The translations under genes were made by a program, and so were the position numbers. This document shows, piece by piece, positions 18,690 through 27,513 of a stretch of 64,000 nucleotides of DNA. Where the stretch lies: positions 496,001 through 560,000 of the forward strand of contig SHNF01000002.1 of assembly GCA_004295085.1 (NCBI GenBank), given 5' to 3'. Under the pieces are notes generated by a model. That model was not told the origin of the DNA, did not search any database, and saw nothing but the letters and a program-made list of their open reading frames with translations. The DNA comes from Planctomycetota bacterium (GTDB lineage: Bacteria > Planctomycetota > UBA1135). The stretch's first letter is position 1, and each line of letters starts with the position of its first letter.

Positions 18690-18764
18690 GCGGACCGGCG
18701 CCACCGGCACGCGGCCGTCGCACGCTGCTTTTCGACACTGTCGCACCTGGTGCCAGGATGGAGG

Positions 18765-21026
18765 TCAACGCGCGGGGAAGATCTCGCGATGCTGGGCATC
18801 CGCCGCGAGGATGAGGGCGCACAAGCACGTCGTCTCCACGCGCCCGCCGGAGCCCAGGCCGGCGGCGGCCGGGTCCCAGGACCCGGCCTCGGTGCCGTCC
18901 GTGCGCTGCTGGCGGAGCAGCGCCGGCTCCACAGCCGCGTTCCATTCCGTGTAGTGGCCGCCCCCCCAGCGCTTCAGCGCGCAGGTGGCGAAGTACAGGA
19001 ATGCAGGGTCCGCGGCGGCCCGCTGCTCGAGCATCAGGTCCACCTGAAGGCGCAGCACGGAGTACAGAGGGATCCTGGTCTTCTCGCGCACCGCGTCCAG
19101 GTCCACGCGCAGGAGGCGCCACAGCGCCGCCTGGGCGACCAGGACCAGGTTGTCCGACTGGGTTCGGATCCGGCCGGTGGCCCGGTCCAGCTGATCGTAG
19201 TACCAGGAATCGATGTCCTTGAACTTCTGATCGTCCGACTCGGCGCCGGCTTCGGCGGCCGCGCGCAGCGCCAGCGCGATCCATCCCAGCGCCTCCGGAT
19301 TCCCGCCGGCGTCCGGAAGGTCCGGCGCGCCGCGCCGCAGGGCCCGCAGCGCGCGGCGCAAGGCCACGACATGGCGCGTGGAGCCCGTGCCAGAGCCTCC
19401 GCAGCGGAAGCACGCCTCCGCCAGGGCCCAGGTGGCGAGCGCCTGGTCCAGCGGGCCGGCGGTCACGCGGCCGACACCGAATGCGCCGCCGGCATCCTGT
19501 GATCCCGCCAGCCACTCCAGTCCGGCGGAAGCCGCGGCGGCGGCAGCGCCGTCGGGCGTCGGCGCGCCTTGCAGGAGCGCCAGGACCGCGAGCGCGGTGA
19601 CGCCCACGCGGCCGGGGCGCAGGCCTGCACCGGCGTCCGGCTCCGGCACTTCGTCCTTGGGCCAGGAACCGTCGGCGCGCTGGTTGGCGCGCAGCCATTC
19701 CAGAGCCCGGGCCAGCGCCTGCGCGCGCTCGCCCGCGCCCCCCTCGGCGCGGATCAGCAGCGGTGGTGTGTTGCGCCGCCTGGCCACGGCGCGTGTCCGC
19801 GCCGGCTCCAGCTCGATGACGCGCCGGTAACGGTGCCCGGCCTGCAAGCTCAGCAGGCACATGGCCGTCGAGTAGATCCGGCCTCCATCCTCGCCCCAGG
19901 GGTCCACCGCGTCCCACGAGCCGGCGAAGTTGCCGTCGCCGCGCTGGTGCGCGATCAGGACGTCACGGATCGGCGGCCACCACCGGCCCCACGCCGGATC
20001 GCCCCACTGGCGCAGCGCGTGCGTGGCGTAGTACCAGTAGTAGTAGTCGACAGCGCCGTCCTCGGGCATCCAGGCCGGGATCTTCGCCAGCAGCAGATCC
20101 ACCTGCTTCTGCAGCAGCGCGTGCTGTGGATGCTCGGCCCAGCTCTCCCAGGCCCACCAGTCGGCGAGCTGCAGGCGGCACAGCAGGGACACCGCGGTGG
20201 TCGCCTCGGACTTCTCGGGCGGGAAGCGCAGCGCGCGCTCCCCCAGCCGCGACGGCAGGCCGCCGCGGCCGTCGTAGCCGGTGCGCCCGGAATCGCCCTG
20301 CGTCACCTGGTCGAGCCAGCTCAGCGCGCCGGCGCCGAAGTCCACCGGCACGCGCACGCCTGCCTGCTGCGCCGTGAGCAGCGCCTGCGACATCCATCCG
20401 GTCACGGAAGTGTCGTTCGTGCCGTCCGGCGGAGGCTCCGTGTCGTAGCGCCACCCCAGGCCCGGGTTCTGCATGCTGACGATCCACTCCGACGCCTGCG
20501 TGACCGCCTCGGTCAGGCCGGGGTCGTCCGGACCGTAGAACAAGGCCTCGGCCAGGGCCGTGGTGGCGATGGCGTGGCCGTAGGCCACGGATTTGTCCCC
20601 TGCGCCGGCATGCAGCAAGCCGCTGCGGGGGTCCTGGACCGAGCGCAGCCAGGCGACGGCGCGGCGCAGGGTTTCGGCGTACTGTCCCTCCACTGTGCTG
20701 TTGCCGTCGGCGAGGAAGACGAGCGCCGCCAGGCCGGTGACGCCGATATCGAACCAGGCGGACCCGCCGCCGTCGCAACGCGGGCCGTCGGCAAGCGCCT
20801 CCCGGTTCATGAACCCGTCCGTGTCCCAGCGACCATCGGGCTCCTGGTGCCGCGCCAGCCACTCCAGCCCGCGCTGCACCGACTCGCGCTCGGCGCCCGG
20901 CTCCGGCTTGCGCGGCCCCAGCAGGCCGCCCTGCCGCAGCGCCGTGCCGGATTCCTGCGCGGCCGCGCCTCCCGCGAGCGCGAGCGCGGCGAGCAGCGGC
21001 CGCAGCGGCTTGGATATCCGGGGCAT
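18765..21026 (-). CDS. Secreted prenyltransferase/squalene oxidase repeat protein
   Basis: 753 residues with a signal peptide (LLAALALAGGAAAQ). The body has two (alpha/alpha) barrel-like halves, each with repeats of the type GLEWLARHQEPDGRWD, ALEWLRANQRADGSWP and AGLEWLAGSQDAGGAFG, the helix-plus-QxxxGxW pattern of squalene-hopene cyclase and complement C3-like folds. The catalytic DXDD of true cyclases is not evident, so a terpene cyclase role is unlikely. Such exported proteins are common in Planctomycetota and of unknown function. A strong hairpin separates it from the next gene upstream. Confidence 0.8.
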   Translation of the reverse strand: MPRISKPLRPLLAALALAGGAAAQESGTALRQGGLLGPRKPEPGAERESVQRGLEWLARHQEPDGRWDTDGFMNREALADGPRCDGGGSAWFDIGVTGLAALVFLADGNSTVEGQYAETLRRAVAWLRSVQDPRSGLLHAGAGDKSVAYGHAIATTALAEALFYGPDDPGLTEAVTQASEWIVSMQNPGLGWRYDTEPPPDGTNDTSVTGWMSQALLTAQQAGVRVPVDFGAGALSWLDQVTQGDSGRTGYDGRGGLPSRLGERALRFPPEKSEATTAVSLLCRLQLADWWAWESWAEHPQHALLQKQVDLLLAKIPAWMPEDGAVDYYYWYYATHALRQWGDPAWGRWWPPIRDVLIAHQRGDGNFAGSWDAVDPWGEDGGRIYSTAMCLLSLQAGHRYRRVIELEPARTRAVARRRNTPPLLIRAEGGAGERAQALARALEWLRANQRADGSWPKDEVPEPDAGAGLRPGRVGVTALAVLALLQGAPTPDGAAAAAASAGLEWLAGSQDAGGAFGVGRVTAGPLDQALATWALAEACFRCGGSGTGSTRHVVALRRALRALRRGAPDLPDAGGNPEALGWIALALRAAAEAGAESDDQKFKDIDSWYYDQLDRATGRIRTQSDNLVLVAQAALWRLLRVDLDAVREKTRIPLYSVLRLQVDLMLEQRAAADPAFLYFATCALKRWGGGHYTEWNAAVEPALLRQQRTDGTEAGSWDPAAAGLGSGGRVETTCLCALILAADAQHREIFPAR

Positions 21027-21054
21027 GGCGCGCCGATTCTAGACGGAACGCAAC

Positions 21055-21088
21055 GGCGCCCCGCCGCGGACGAACGCGGCGGGGCGCC
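21055..21088 (-). terminator. GC-rich 14-bp perfect hairpin after the 21111-22217 gene
   Basis: The arms GGCGCCCCGCCGCG (21055-21068) and CGCGGCGGGGCGCC (21075-21088) are perfect inverted repeats with a 6-base loop. The hairpin sits 23 bases beyond the stop of the minus-strand gene ending at 21111. On the minus strand it is followed by a mildly T-rich stretch (GTTGCGTTCCGTCT), so an intrinsic-type terminator is plausible. Confidence 0.7.
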
Positions 21089-21110
21089 TGATGCTGAAAC
21101 GCTTCAGTCC

Positions 21111-22217
21111 TTACGGAGCGAAGCAGTAGCACAGTGCATTGGACATGCCCTGGATGTTGCCGGCGATGTGGCACACCGCCTGCACGTAAAGACGCGGGAA
21201 CGGATACGTGCCCGGAACCTGTCCGGTCAGCGTCCCGCCCGGCATCGGCACCGGGCTCGGCGGCAGGAACGGAGGCTTGACCAGCCGGGTGGCCTGGTTG
21301 CCCAGGATGCCGGTGTCATCCGGATTCTGGCTGGCAATCAGCACGTAGCTCTGGCCGGCCACCGGGTTGGTGACCATCCAGGTTTCCACCGCGCCGCCCT
21401 TGGTGACCGGACCCGACTTCAGCTTGACGGTGTCCAGCGGTCCCTTGCCGTTGCGCGAGATGTAGCTCCGGCACGGCGCGTCGGGCCCGAGCAGCTTGAT
21501 GGCGAAGTTGGCGAACGGCGTGCCGCCGAACCAGAAGCAGCCCACGAAGATCGGCGGGCTGACGCTGCGGTCGAACCAGGTGAAGTCGTTGACGATGCCC
21601 TTGCCGCCCCGGCGCAGCCACGGGCCCGTGTTGTTCAAGCCGGGCAGGATGCCCCAGCCGAACAGCGGATTGGCCGGGTGCGCGCCAGTGGTGCGGAAAT
21701 CCGTGGCCAGCGTGTTCGGGCACTGGACGTCCCCGGTATCGAGGTCCACGGAAACGATCCAGCACTGGATGCCGCCCGTGGCCGTTCCCATGGGCAGGCC
21801 GGAGATGGCGTAGGCGCACAGCGGGGTCAGGTTGACCGGGCCGGCGCACTCGACGTTCTCGTCGTAGAACGTGATCGTGATCGTGCCGGTGGGCGCGGGG
21901 TCGGTCGAGCAATAGATGAAGTCGAAGCAGTTGATCTGCTCGGTGTCACAGGCGTTGCGGTCATTCAGGACGCCGTCGTCGATCCACTCCTGGTTGGCGC
22001 CGGGCACGCTGTAGTAGTTCGACGCCACCATGTTGTTGAAGATCACGACGGGGCCCGCGCGCTCGGTCGCCACGCCCGGCTTGAACTCGCCGGTGCCCGG
22101 GAGGTAGGTGCCGGCGAACTTCGGCTCCACAGCCTTGTGGACCGGCGCGATCTGCTGCGCGGAGAGACTTGTTCCCAACAGCAGCGCCAGTGCGCCGCAA
22201 AGAAGACGACACTTCAT
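21111..22217 (-). CDS. Secreted protein of unknown function, tandem paralogue B
   Basis: 368 residues with a signal peptide (LLCGALALLLGTSLSAQ). The body is beta-rich: VVIFNNMVASNYYSVPGANQEWIDDGVLNDRN, then TITITFYDENVECAGPVNLTPLCAYAI, then WGILPGLNNTGPWLRRGGKGIVNDFTWF and GCFWFGGTPFANFAI. The first 250 residues are nearly identical to the protein encoded just upstream (22712-23908); the tail differs and ends in YVQAVCH...CYCFAP. Several paired cysteines suggest disulfides. The pattern resembles jelly-roll or PEP-CTERM-like surface proteins without a recognised sorting signal. I do not recognise the family. Confidence 0.75.
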   Translation of the reverse strand: MKCRLLCGALALLLGTSLSAQQIAPVHKAVEPKFAGTYLPGTGEFKPGVATERAGPVVIFNNMVASNYYSVPGANQEWIDDGVLNDRNACDTEQINCFDFIYCSTDPAPTGTITITFYDENVECAGPVNLTPLCAYAISGLPMGTATGGIQCWIVSVDLDTGDVQCPNTLATDFRTTGAHPANPLFGWGILPGLNNTGPWLRRGGKGIVNDFTWFDRSVSPPIFVGCFWFGGTPFANFAIKLLGPDAPCRSYISRNGKGPLDTVKLKSGPVTKGGAVETWMVTNPVAGQSYVLIASQNPDDTGILGNQATRLVKPPFLPPSPVPMPGGTLTGQVPGTYPFPRLYVQAVCHIAGNIQGMSNALCYCFAP

Positions 22218-22283
22218 GGGTTCAGTCCTTGAGCTTTGATGAAGCTACTTGGGGGTTTACGGGAAGTCAGGGATTCAACACCC

Positions 22284-22335
22284 GGCGCTGAGGAACCAGA
22301 AGAGGAATCTCCATTCGAAAGACCGGATCCAGTCT
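22284..22335 (-). promoter_or_regulatory. Leader block shared by the two tandem secreted-protein genes (copy 1)
   Basis: On the plus strand GGCGCTGAG (22284-22292) and GGATCCAGTCT (22325-22335) flank a related middle. The same two words at the same spacing occur upstream of the paralogue (23973-24024), both about 65 bases before the start codon. Conservation outside the coding part suggests a promoter or untranslated leader duplicated with the gene. Confidence 0.5.
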
Positions 22336-22430
22336 GCGCAGAGATCCCGCCTTGTCAAGGCCGCGCGCGCGGATTCGCGGCGGCAGCGCGCTGCGCTCTC
22401 CTGCGACCAGCGCGGACGCCGTCAAGAAAC

Positions 22431-22461
22431 GGCGCTTTGCGGTACAAGGCCGCAAAGCGCC
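22431..22461 (-). terminator. 12-bp perfect hairpin in the paralogue spacer
   Basis: GGCGCTTTGCGG (22431-22442) and CCGCAAAGCGCC (22450-22461) pair perfectly around a 7-base loop. On the minus strand it is followed by GTTTCTTG. It may be a second terminator for the upstream gene, or a structure in the spacer transcript; it is 250 bases past the stop. Confidence 0.4.
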
Positions 22462-22665
22462 TGCCAGGAACACCCGGACCCTCGCCCATGCTCCTTGGCA
22501 ACCTCAGCAAACGGGCATCGGAGTGATTGCGGGCCCGGCGAAATCCATGCGGCCAGGGGCGCGAAGCTCAATGCGCACCGGCCGCCGTGCGGGAACAAAT
22601 CGAGCGGAAGAGTTCTAGAAACTCAATGACAACAGGGGGGTGTTCCCGCGAGCAAGGAACTCATG

Positions 22666-22696
22666 TGCGCCCCGCCGCACGCGGCGGCGGGGCGCA
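22666..22696 (-). terminator. 13-bp perfect hairpin after the 22712-23908 gene
   Basis: TGCGCCCCGCCGC (22666-22678) pairs with GCGGCGGGGCGCA (22684-22696) over a 5-base loop, 15 bases beyond the stop codon of the minus-strand gene. The core GCGCCCCGCCGC is the same as in the hairpin after the sister gene (21055-21088), so terminator and gene were probably duplicated together. Confidence 0.65.
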
Positions 22697-22711
22697 ATGA
22701 ACCAACTCGGG

Positions 22712-23908
22712 CTAGAACCTGTGGCAGATGGCGGGGGAGGCGCCCGTGACGTTGCTGCCCGTGGAGTTGAGCGGTCCCTGGTGGCAAACCGCCTGCACGT
22801 AGATCACGGCGCCAATCGGCACGTTGGGCACCATGGCGGTCACGATGCCACCCGGCATCGGGATCGGGCTCGGCGGGATCCAGATGCACGGCGGATCCAG
22901 CAGGAGCGTCCAAGCTCCTCCGATGCCGGGCCGGTTAATCGGCAGGATGCCGATCGCCGGGTTGATGACGGTCACCAGCAGGGAGTAGCTCTGTCCGCCG
23001 GTCGTCGGGGTGACGGTCCAGCGGCCAGGGTTCTGCTTGCGGATGCCGCGGCCCTGGCCACCAGGGTCATCGGCCTTCAGCCGCAAGATGTCCAGCGGGT
23101 TGTTGCCCCAGCGGCCGTTGCCGGCGTTGAGATCGTTGTCCACCACCGCCTTGGCGTTGGGCTCGTTGCCGTACAGCCTGATCGCGAAGTTCGCGAACGG
23201 CGTGCCGCCGAACCAGAAGCAGCCCACGAAGATCGGCGGGCTGACGCTGCGGTCGAACCAGGTGAAGTCGTTGACGATGCCCTTGCCGCCCCGGCGCAGC
23301 CACGGGCCCGTGTTGTTCGGGCCGGGCAGGATGCCCCAGCCGAACAGCGGGTTGGCGGCGTGCGCTTCCGTGGTGCGGAAGGTCTGCGACGTGTTGTTCG
23401 GGCACTCGAAGCCGCCTTCCAGGTCCACGCCGACGATCCAGCACTGGATGCCGCCGGTGGCGGTGCCCAGCGGCAGGCCGGTGATGGCGTAGGCGCACAG
23501 CGGAGTCAGGTTGACCGGGCCGGCGCACTCGACGTTCTCGTCGTAGAACGTGATCGTGATCGTGCCGGTCGGGGCCGGATCGGTGGAGCAGTAGATGAAA
23601 TCGAAGCCGTTGACCTGGTCTTCGCGGGCCGTGTGACCGACGCTCTGGTTGCGGTCGTTCAGCACGCCGTCGTCAATCCACTCCTGGTTGGCGCCGGGCA
23701 CGCTGTAGTAGTTCGACGCCACCATGTTGTTGAAGATGACCGACGGACCCGAACGTTCGGCGGCTCCGGGAATGAACTCACCGGATGCGACCTTGTACAC
23801 ACCGGCGAATTTCGGCTGCACGGCCTTGTGCACCGGCGCAACTTGCTGAGCCGCAAGGCTCGCACTAGAAAGCAGTACCAACGCTCCGCAGAGGAAGCGA
23901 CACTTCAT
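22712..23908 (-). CDS. Secreted protein of unknown function, tandem paralogue A
   Basis: About 398 residues. The start is the ATG at 23908 giving MKCRFLCGALVLL, which matches the start of the sister gene (MKCRLLCGALALL); a longer frame upstream is not shared. The signal peptide ends SLAAQ. Compared with the sister it has an insertion after VLNDRN and after the GGTPFANFAI block, where NNPLDILRLKADDPGGQG replaces a shorter segment, and ends VIYVQAVCHQG...ICHRF. At the DNA level 23193-23319 is identical or almost identical to 21511-21637. Function unknown; a cell-surface or matrix role is only a guess. Confidence 0.75.
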   Translation of the reverse strand: MKCRFLCGALVLLSSASLAAQQVAPVHKAVQPKFAGVYKVASGEFIPGAAERSGPSVIFNNMVASNYYSVPGANQEWIDDGVLNDRNQSVGHTAREDQVNGFDFIYCSTDPAPTGTITITFYDENVECAGPVNLTPLCAYAITGLPLGTATGGIQCWIVGVDLEGGFECPNNTSQTFRTTEAHAANPLFGWGILPGPNNTGPWLRRGGKGIVNDFTWFDRSVSPPIFVGCFWFGGTPFANFAIRLYGNEPNAKAVVDNDLNAGNGRWGNNPLDILRLKADDPGGQGRGIRKQNPGRWTVTPTTGGQSYSLLVTVINPAIGILPINRPGIGGAWTLLLDPPCIWIPPSPIPMPGGIVTAMVPNVPIGAVIYVQAVCHQGPLNSTGSNVTGASPAICHRF

Positions 23909-23972
23909 GGTTCGTTCCTTGTACCGATGGATCGGGGGTAGATGAGGTTCAGAAACAAGCGGTTCCACGCCA

Positions 23973-24024
23973 GGCGCTGAGATACCGGCAATGGAACCCT
24001 CATCCGGGAGACAGGATCCAGTCT
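23973..24024 (-). promoter_or_regulatory. Leader block shared by the two tandem secreted-protein genes (copy 2)
   Basis: Contains GGCGCTGAG (23973-23981) and GGATCCAGTCT (24014-24024) on the plus strand with the same spacing as copy 1, about 65 bases before the ATG at 23908. Between the words the copies also share GGAA and CAT groups. Likely a promoter or untranslated leader. Confidence 0.5.
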
Positions 24025-24127
24025 TCAGGCCAACACGAGAATGTCAAGTGGAATTCATGTCCTGCATTTGCAACTTCGTGCTTCTGCCCGATGATTCGCC
24101 GTTCTCCGCCAACCTATCCGAAGTGTC

Positions 24128-24892
24128 TCAGCGCACGCGCAGCAGCGCGCTGACGAAGTCGTGCACCGGCCCGGCGGAGGGCGCCAGCTGCGCGCGCGTG
24201 AAGTGCACCAGGTACAGCTCGCCCGCGGCGGACTTCGAGCCCAGGTCCACCACGGTCCACCAGTACGGCCCTTCCTGGCGCCACGGGCTGAGGCGGAACG
24301 ACTGCTCGGCGTCGATCTGCAGCTCGATGCTGATGCCGCCGTCCTGCGGCGGATCGAAGCGCGCCGCTTCCTCCCACTGCGCGGTCCAGCCGCGCGGCGG
24401 ATGCACGTCCTCGCCCGGCGGCGCCGGGGTGCGGTATTCCTCCTGGAACGGCGGGCGCTTCTCCGGCAGCACACCCGGCTCGTCGATGATTTGGCGCGCG
24501 GGCATGCGTTCGCCGCCGAGGCTTTGCAGCATCTCTTCCAGCGCGCTGGCGGAGGGCGTCGCCGGCGCCGCGATCAGGAGCACGTGCGCGTCGTCGAAAT
24601 CGCTGCGCATCCACACCGCCTGGACCGTTCCGGCCGCGGCTGCTCCGCGCAGGTAGAACGGGTCCGGCACGCGTCCTTCGGGCAGGATCCGGGCAAACGC
24701 CTCGGTGCGCGCCTGCGCCTGCTGGAACAGCTCGTCTCCCGAGCCCGTGCCGAGCTGCCGGCCGTGGTTGAACAAGGTCTTGACGACCAGGGCCGTCACG
24801 CCGAGGCCGAGGAGGCCCAGCACCACCCACGTGCCGGCCGGCCGGCGCTTCGGGGCGGAGTCCTTGCCCTGCAGCTCGAAGGTCTCGGTCAT
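24128..24892 (-). CDS. Single-pass membrane protein of unknown function
   Basis: 254 residues from the ATG at 24892; the same frame stays open for kilobases upstream, antisense to the kinase gene, but that is shadow. A single helix (GTWVVLGLLGLGVTALVVKTLF, about residues 20-41) follows a basic segment, so the C-terminal 200 residues probably face out. That part has a V/D-rich beta pattern (VQAVWMRSDFDDAHVLLIAAP; YWWTVVDLGSKSAAGELYLVHFT). I do not recognise it. It is divergent from the Ser/Thr kinase gene, 96 bases away, so shared control is possible. Confidence 0.65.
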   Translation of the reverse strand: MTETFELQGKDSAPKRRPAGTWVVLGLLGLGVTALVVKTLFNHGRQLGTGSGDELFQQAQARTEAFARILPEGRVPDPFYLRGAAAAGTVQAVWMRSDFDDAHVLLIAAPATPSASALEEMLQSLGGERMPARQIIDEPGVLPEKRPPFQEEYRTPAPPGEDVHPPRGWTAQWEEAARFDPPQDGGISIELQIDAEQSFRLSPWRQEGPYWWTVVDLGSKSAAGELYLVHFTRAQLAPSAGPVHDFVSALLRVR

Positions 24893-24988
24893 CCCGGCGC
24901 GCAAGGTAACATTGCGCCGCGAGACGCCGGCCGCGGCGCCTGCGCGCATTGCGATCCGGTACCCTGGAGCTCTGCGGCAAGGTAGTGC

Positions 24989-27511
24989 GTGGTGGAGCCC
25001 GAATCCGACGCGAAGGCGACGCCCCTGGACTGGGGACGCGTGAAGGAGCTGTTCCAGCAGGCGAGCGAGCTGGCGCCCGAGCAGCGGGTGGCGTTCCTGG
25101 CCGGCCAGTGCGCCACCCAGCCCGACCTGCTCGCGGAGGTGGAATCGCTGCTGCGCGCGCACGAGCGCACGCCTTCGTTCCTGGAGGGGCCGGCCTACCA
25201 GGCCTTTACCGACCTGCGCGACCGCGATGATGATGGGCTCGCGCCCGGGCAGGTCGTGGGCGGCTACCGGCTGATCGAGCCGGTGGCCTCGGGCGGGATG
25301 GGCACCGTGTGGGCGGCCGAGCCCCTCGAACGCGCGGCCGCGGAGCGGGTGGCCATCAAGTTCGTGCGGCGCGGCCAGGGCAGCGCCCAGGTGCTGCGCC
25401 GCTTCGCCCTCGAGCGCCAGACGCTGGCCAATCTGCACCACCGCAACATCGCCCGGCTGCTGGACGGCGGCGTCACGGCTGACGGGAGGCCGTACCTGGT
25501 GATGGAGTTCATCATCGGCCAGCCGATCGACGTGTACTGCGCGCAGCGCGGGCTGACGGTGGCGGAGCGGCTGCGTCTGTTCCACACCGTGTGCCTGGCC
25601 GTGCACTTCGCGCACCAGAACCTTGTGGTGCACCGGGACCTGAAGCCGTCCAACATCCTGGTGACCGCCGACGGCACCCCCAAGCTGCTGGACTTCGGCA
25701 TTGCCAAGATCCTGAGCCCGCCGGGCGCCGCGCCCGGGACCACGCTGACGGCCGCCGGCAGCCTGCCCATGACCCCGGAGTACGCCAGCCCGGAGCAGGT
25801 GCGCGGGCTGCCGGTGACCACCGGCACGGACATCTATTCGCTCGGCATCGTCTTGTACGAGCTGTTGGCCGGACGCCGGCCCTATCGGATCGAGACGCGC
25901 ACCCCGGCGGAGATCGAGCGCGTGATCTGCGACCTGGAGCCGCCGAAGCCCAGCTCCGCGGTGCTGCGCGGCACCTCGGTGTCCGAGGAGGGCCCGCCGG
26001 ACACGCTCAGCCGCCACCTGCGCGGCGACCTGGACAACATCGTGCTCATGGCGCTGCGCAAGGATCCGGCGCGGCGCTACGCATCCGCCGAGCAGATGGC
26101 GCAGGACCTGGACCGGCACCTGCGCAACCTGCCGGTGCTGGCGCGGGGTGAGAGCTTCGGCTACCTGCTGGGCAGCTTCGTGCGCCGGCACAAGCTGGGG
26201 GTCGCGGCGGGCGCGGCGGTGTTCCTGTCCCTGGTCGGCGGCTCGCTGGGCGTCGCCTGGCAGGCGCGCCGGGCCGCCGCGGAAGCCCGGCGCGCCGCCG
26301 GGGAGGGCGCGCAGGCCCAGCAGACGATGGATTTCATCATCACGCACCTGTTCCCGCAGGCCAACCCGCAGAGCGCCGGGGACGTGTTCTCGTTGCGGCC
26401 GGCCCTCGAGGACGCCGTGCGCCTGGTCGAGAGCGAATACCCGGAAGGGCACGCCGGGCGCGCCTCGCTGCTCATCACGCTGGGCCGCATCCACCGCAAG
26501 ATCGGCGAATACGCGAAGGCGCGCGAGCTGTGCCAGCGCGGCGTGCGCGAGTTCGAGCAGCGCTACGGACCCGACGACGCCCAGGTCGGTCACGCCCGCG
26601 AGGAACTGGCCTGGGCCTGGTTCGACCTGGGGGACTACGAGGTGGCCGTGAATCAGTTTCGCAGCGCCTACGCCATCCACGTCGCCAGCATGGGCGCCGA
26701 TGACCCGAACACCGCGCTGTGCGCCAACTCGCTGGGGATGGCCCTGCGCAAGCGCAGCCAGGAGGGGGACCTGGCCGAGGCGGAGCGCCTGCACCGCGAC
26801 GCGCTGGACGTCCTCAAGCAGGTGAACAGCCCGGAGGTGCCGCGCGCCAACCACAACCTGGCCAGCCTGCTGCTGGAGACGGACCGGGCCGCAGAAGCCG
26901 AACTTCTGTACATGGACAACGTCCGGCGCGAATCCGCGTGGTTCCGCGGCCCGCACCCGGACATCGCCACCGATCTGAACAACCTGGCCATGGTCCAGCT
27001 CCGTCTGAAGAAGCTGGACGAGGCTGAGCAGAACCTCCTGCAAGCCAAGGCGATCCGCGAAACCCTGTTCGAGCCCGGTCACCCGGAGGTCGCGGCGGTG
27101 CTGCAGAACCTGGCCGGCGTGGAATTCGCGCGCGAAGACTACGCGGCGGCCGTGCCGCTGCTGCGCCAGGCCCTGCAGATCTACGAGACCCGCCTGCAGC
27201 CCTCCCACCCCTGGTCGCAGCAGTGCCGCGGCAACCTGGTCCTGGCGCTGGCACGATCCGGCGCGCCGGAGCAGGCGCTGGCGGAACTGGAGCCGGCGAT
27301 CGCGGCGCAGCGCGGGATCCAGAACGGCGCCATGCGCCTCGCCACCTTCCTGAACCTGAAGGGCTCGCTGCTGCTGGAACTGGGCCGCGGCGCCGAGGCC
27401 ATCGTGCCGCTGGAGGAAGCCCTGGACATCCGGCGCGCCCTGCCGGAAGACAACGCGGCGCGCCAGGACACCGTCAAGCTGCTCCAGCAGGCGCGCGCCG
27501 CCGGAGCCTGA
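24989..27511 (+). CDS. Transmembrane Ser/Thr protein kinase with C-terminal TPR domain
   Basis: 840 residues from a GTG. Residues 1-85 form a helical region typical of this subfamily (VKELFQQASELAPEQRVAFLAGQC). The kinase domain spans about 90-375: glycine loop VASGGMGTVWAA, lysine in VAIKFV, catalytic HRDLKPSNIL and DFGIAK, then TPEYASPEQVRG. All catalytic residues are present. A transmembrane helix lies near 395-420 (LGVAAGAAVFLSLVGGSLGVAW). The rest is tetratricopeptide repeats (for example LNNLAMVQLRLKKLDEAEQNLLQAKAIRE), which would sense or dock a partner outside the cytoplasmic domain. Kinases of this layout are common in Planctomycetota and Acidobacteriota. The substrate is unknown. 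Confidence 0.93.
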   Translation: MVEPESDAKATPLDWGRVKELFQQASELAPEQRVAFLAGQCATQPDLLAEVESLLRAHERTPSFLEGPAYQAFTDLRDRDDDGLAPGQVVGGYRLIEPVASGGMGTVWAAEPLERAAAERVAIKFVRRGQGSAQVLRRFALERQTLANLHHRNIARLLDGGVTADGRPYLVMEFIIGQPIDVYCAQRGLTVAERLRLFHTVCLAVHFAHQNLVVHRDLKPSNILVTADGTPKLLDFGIAKILSPPGAAPGTTLTAAGSLPMTPEYASPEQVRGLPVTTGTDIYSLGIVLYELLAGRRPYRIETRTPAEIERVICDLEPPKPSSAVLRGTSVSEEGPPDTLSRHLRGDLDNIVLMALRKDPARRYASAEQMAQDLDRHLRNLPVLARGESFGYLLGSFVRRHKLGVAAGAAVFLSLVGGSLGVAWQARRAAAEARRAAGEGAQAQQTMDFIITHLFPQANPQSAGDVFSLRPALEDAVRLVESEYPEGHAGRASLLITLGRIHRKIGEYAKARELCQRGVREFEQRYGPDDAQVGHAREELAWAWFDLGDYEVAVNQFRSAYAIHVASMGADDPNTALCANSLGMALRKRSQEGDLAEAERLHRDALDVLKQVNSPEVPRANHNLASLLLETDRAAEAELLYMDNVRRESAWFRGPHPDIATDLNNLAMVQLRLKKLDEAEQNLLQAKAIRETLFEPGHPEVAAVLQNLAGVEFAREDYAAAVPLLRQALQIYETRLQPSHPWSQQCRGNLVLALARSGAPEQALAELEPAIAAQRGIQNGAMRLATFLNLKGSLLLELGRGAEAIVPLEEALDIRRALPEDNAARQDTVKLLQQARAAGA

Positions 27512-27513
27512 GC

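Larger units (their letters stand above)
22218..22711. other. Intergenic region between two tandem paralogues
   Basis: About 490 bases without a convincing gene. It holds the leader of the left-hand gene (22284-22335, shared with its paralogue), one 12-bp perfect hairpin (22431-22461) and one 13-bp perfect hairpin (22666-22696) just past the right-hand gene. Short open frames here lack start signals and recognisable products. Confidence 0.6.

Noticed and set aside
18690..18764. Terminator between the ROK kinase and the squalene-cyclase-like gene
   Set aside because: Only a short GCACC-TGGTGC palindrome without a strong stem or T-run.
22643..22665. A further dyad copy, AACAGGGGGGTGTTCCCG
   Set aside because: Only partial match in the arms and wrong spacing; probably chance in a GC-rich spacer.
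22618..22711. Short open frames in the 22218-22711 spacer as small genes
   Set aside because: No ribosome site, leader or homologous copy in the sister spacer.
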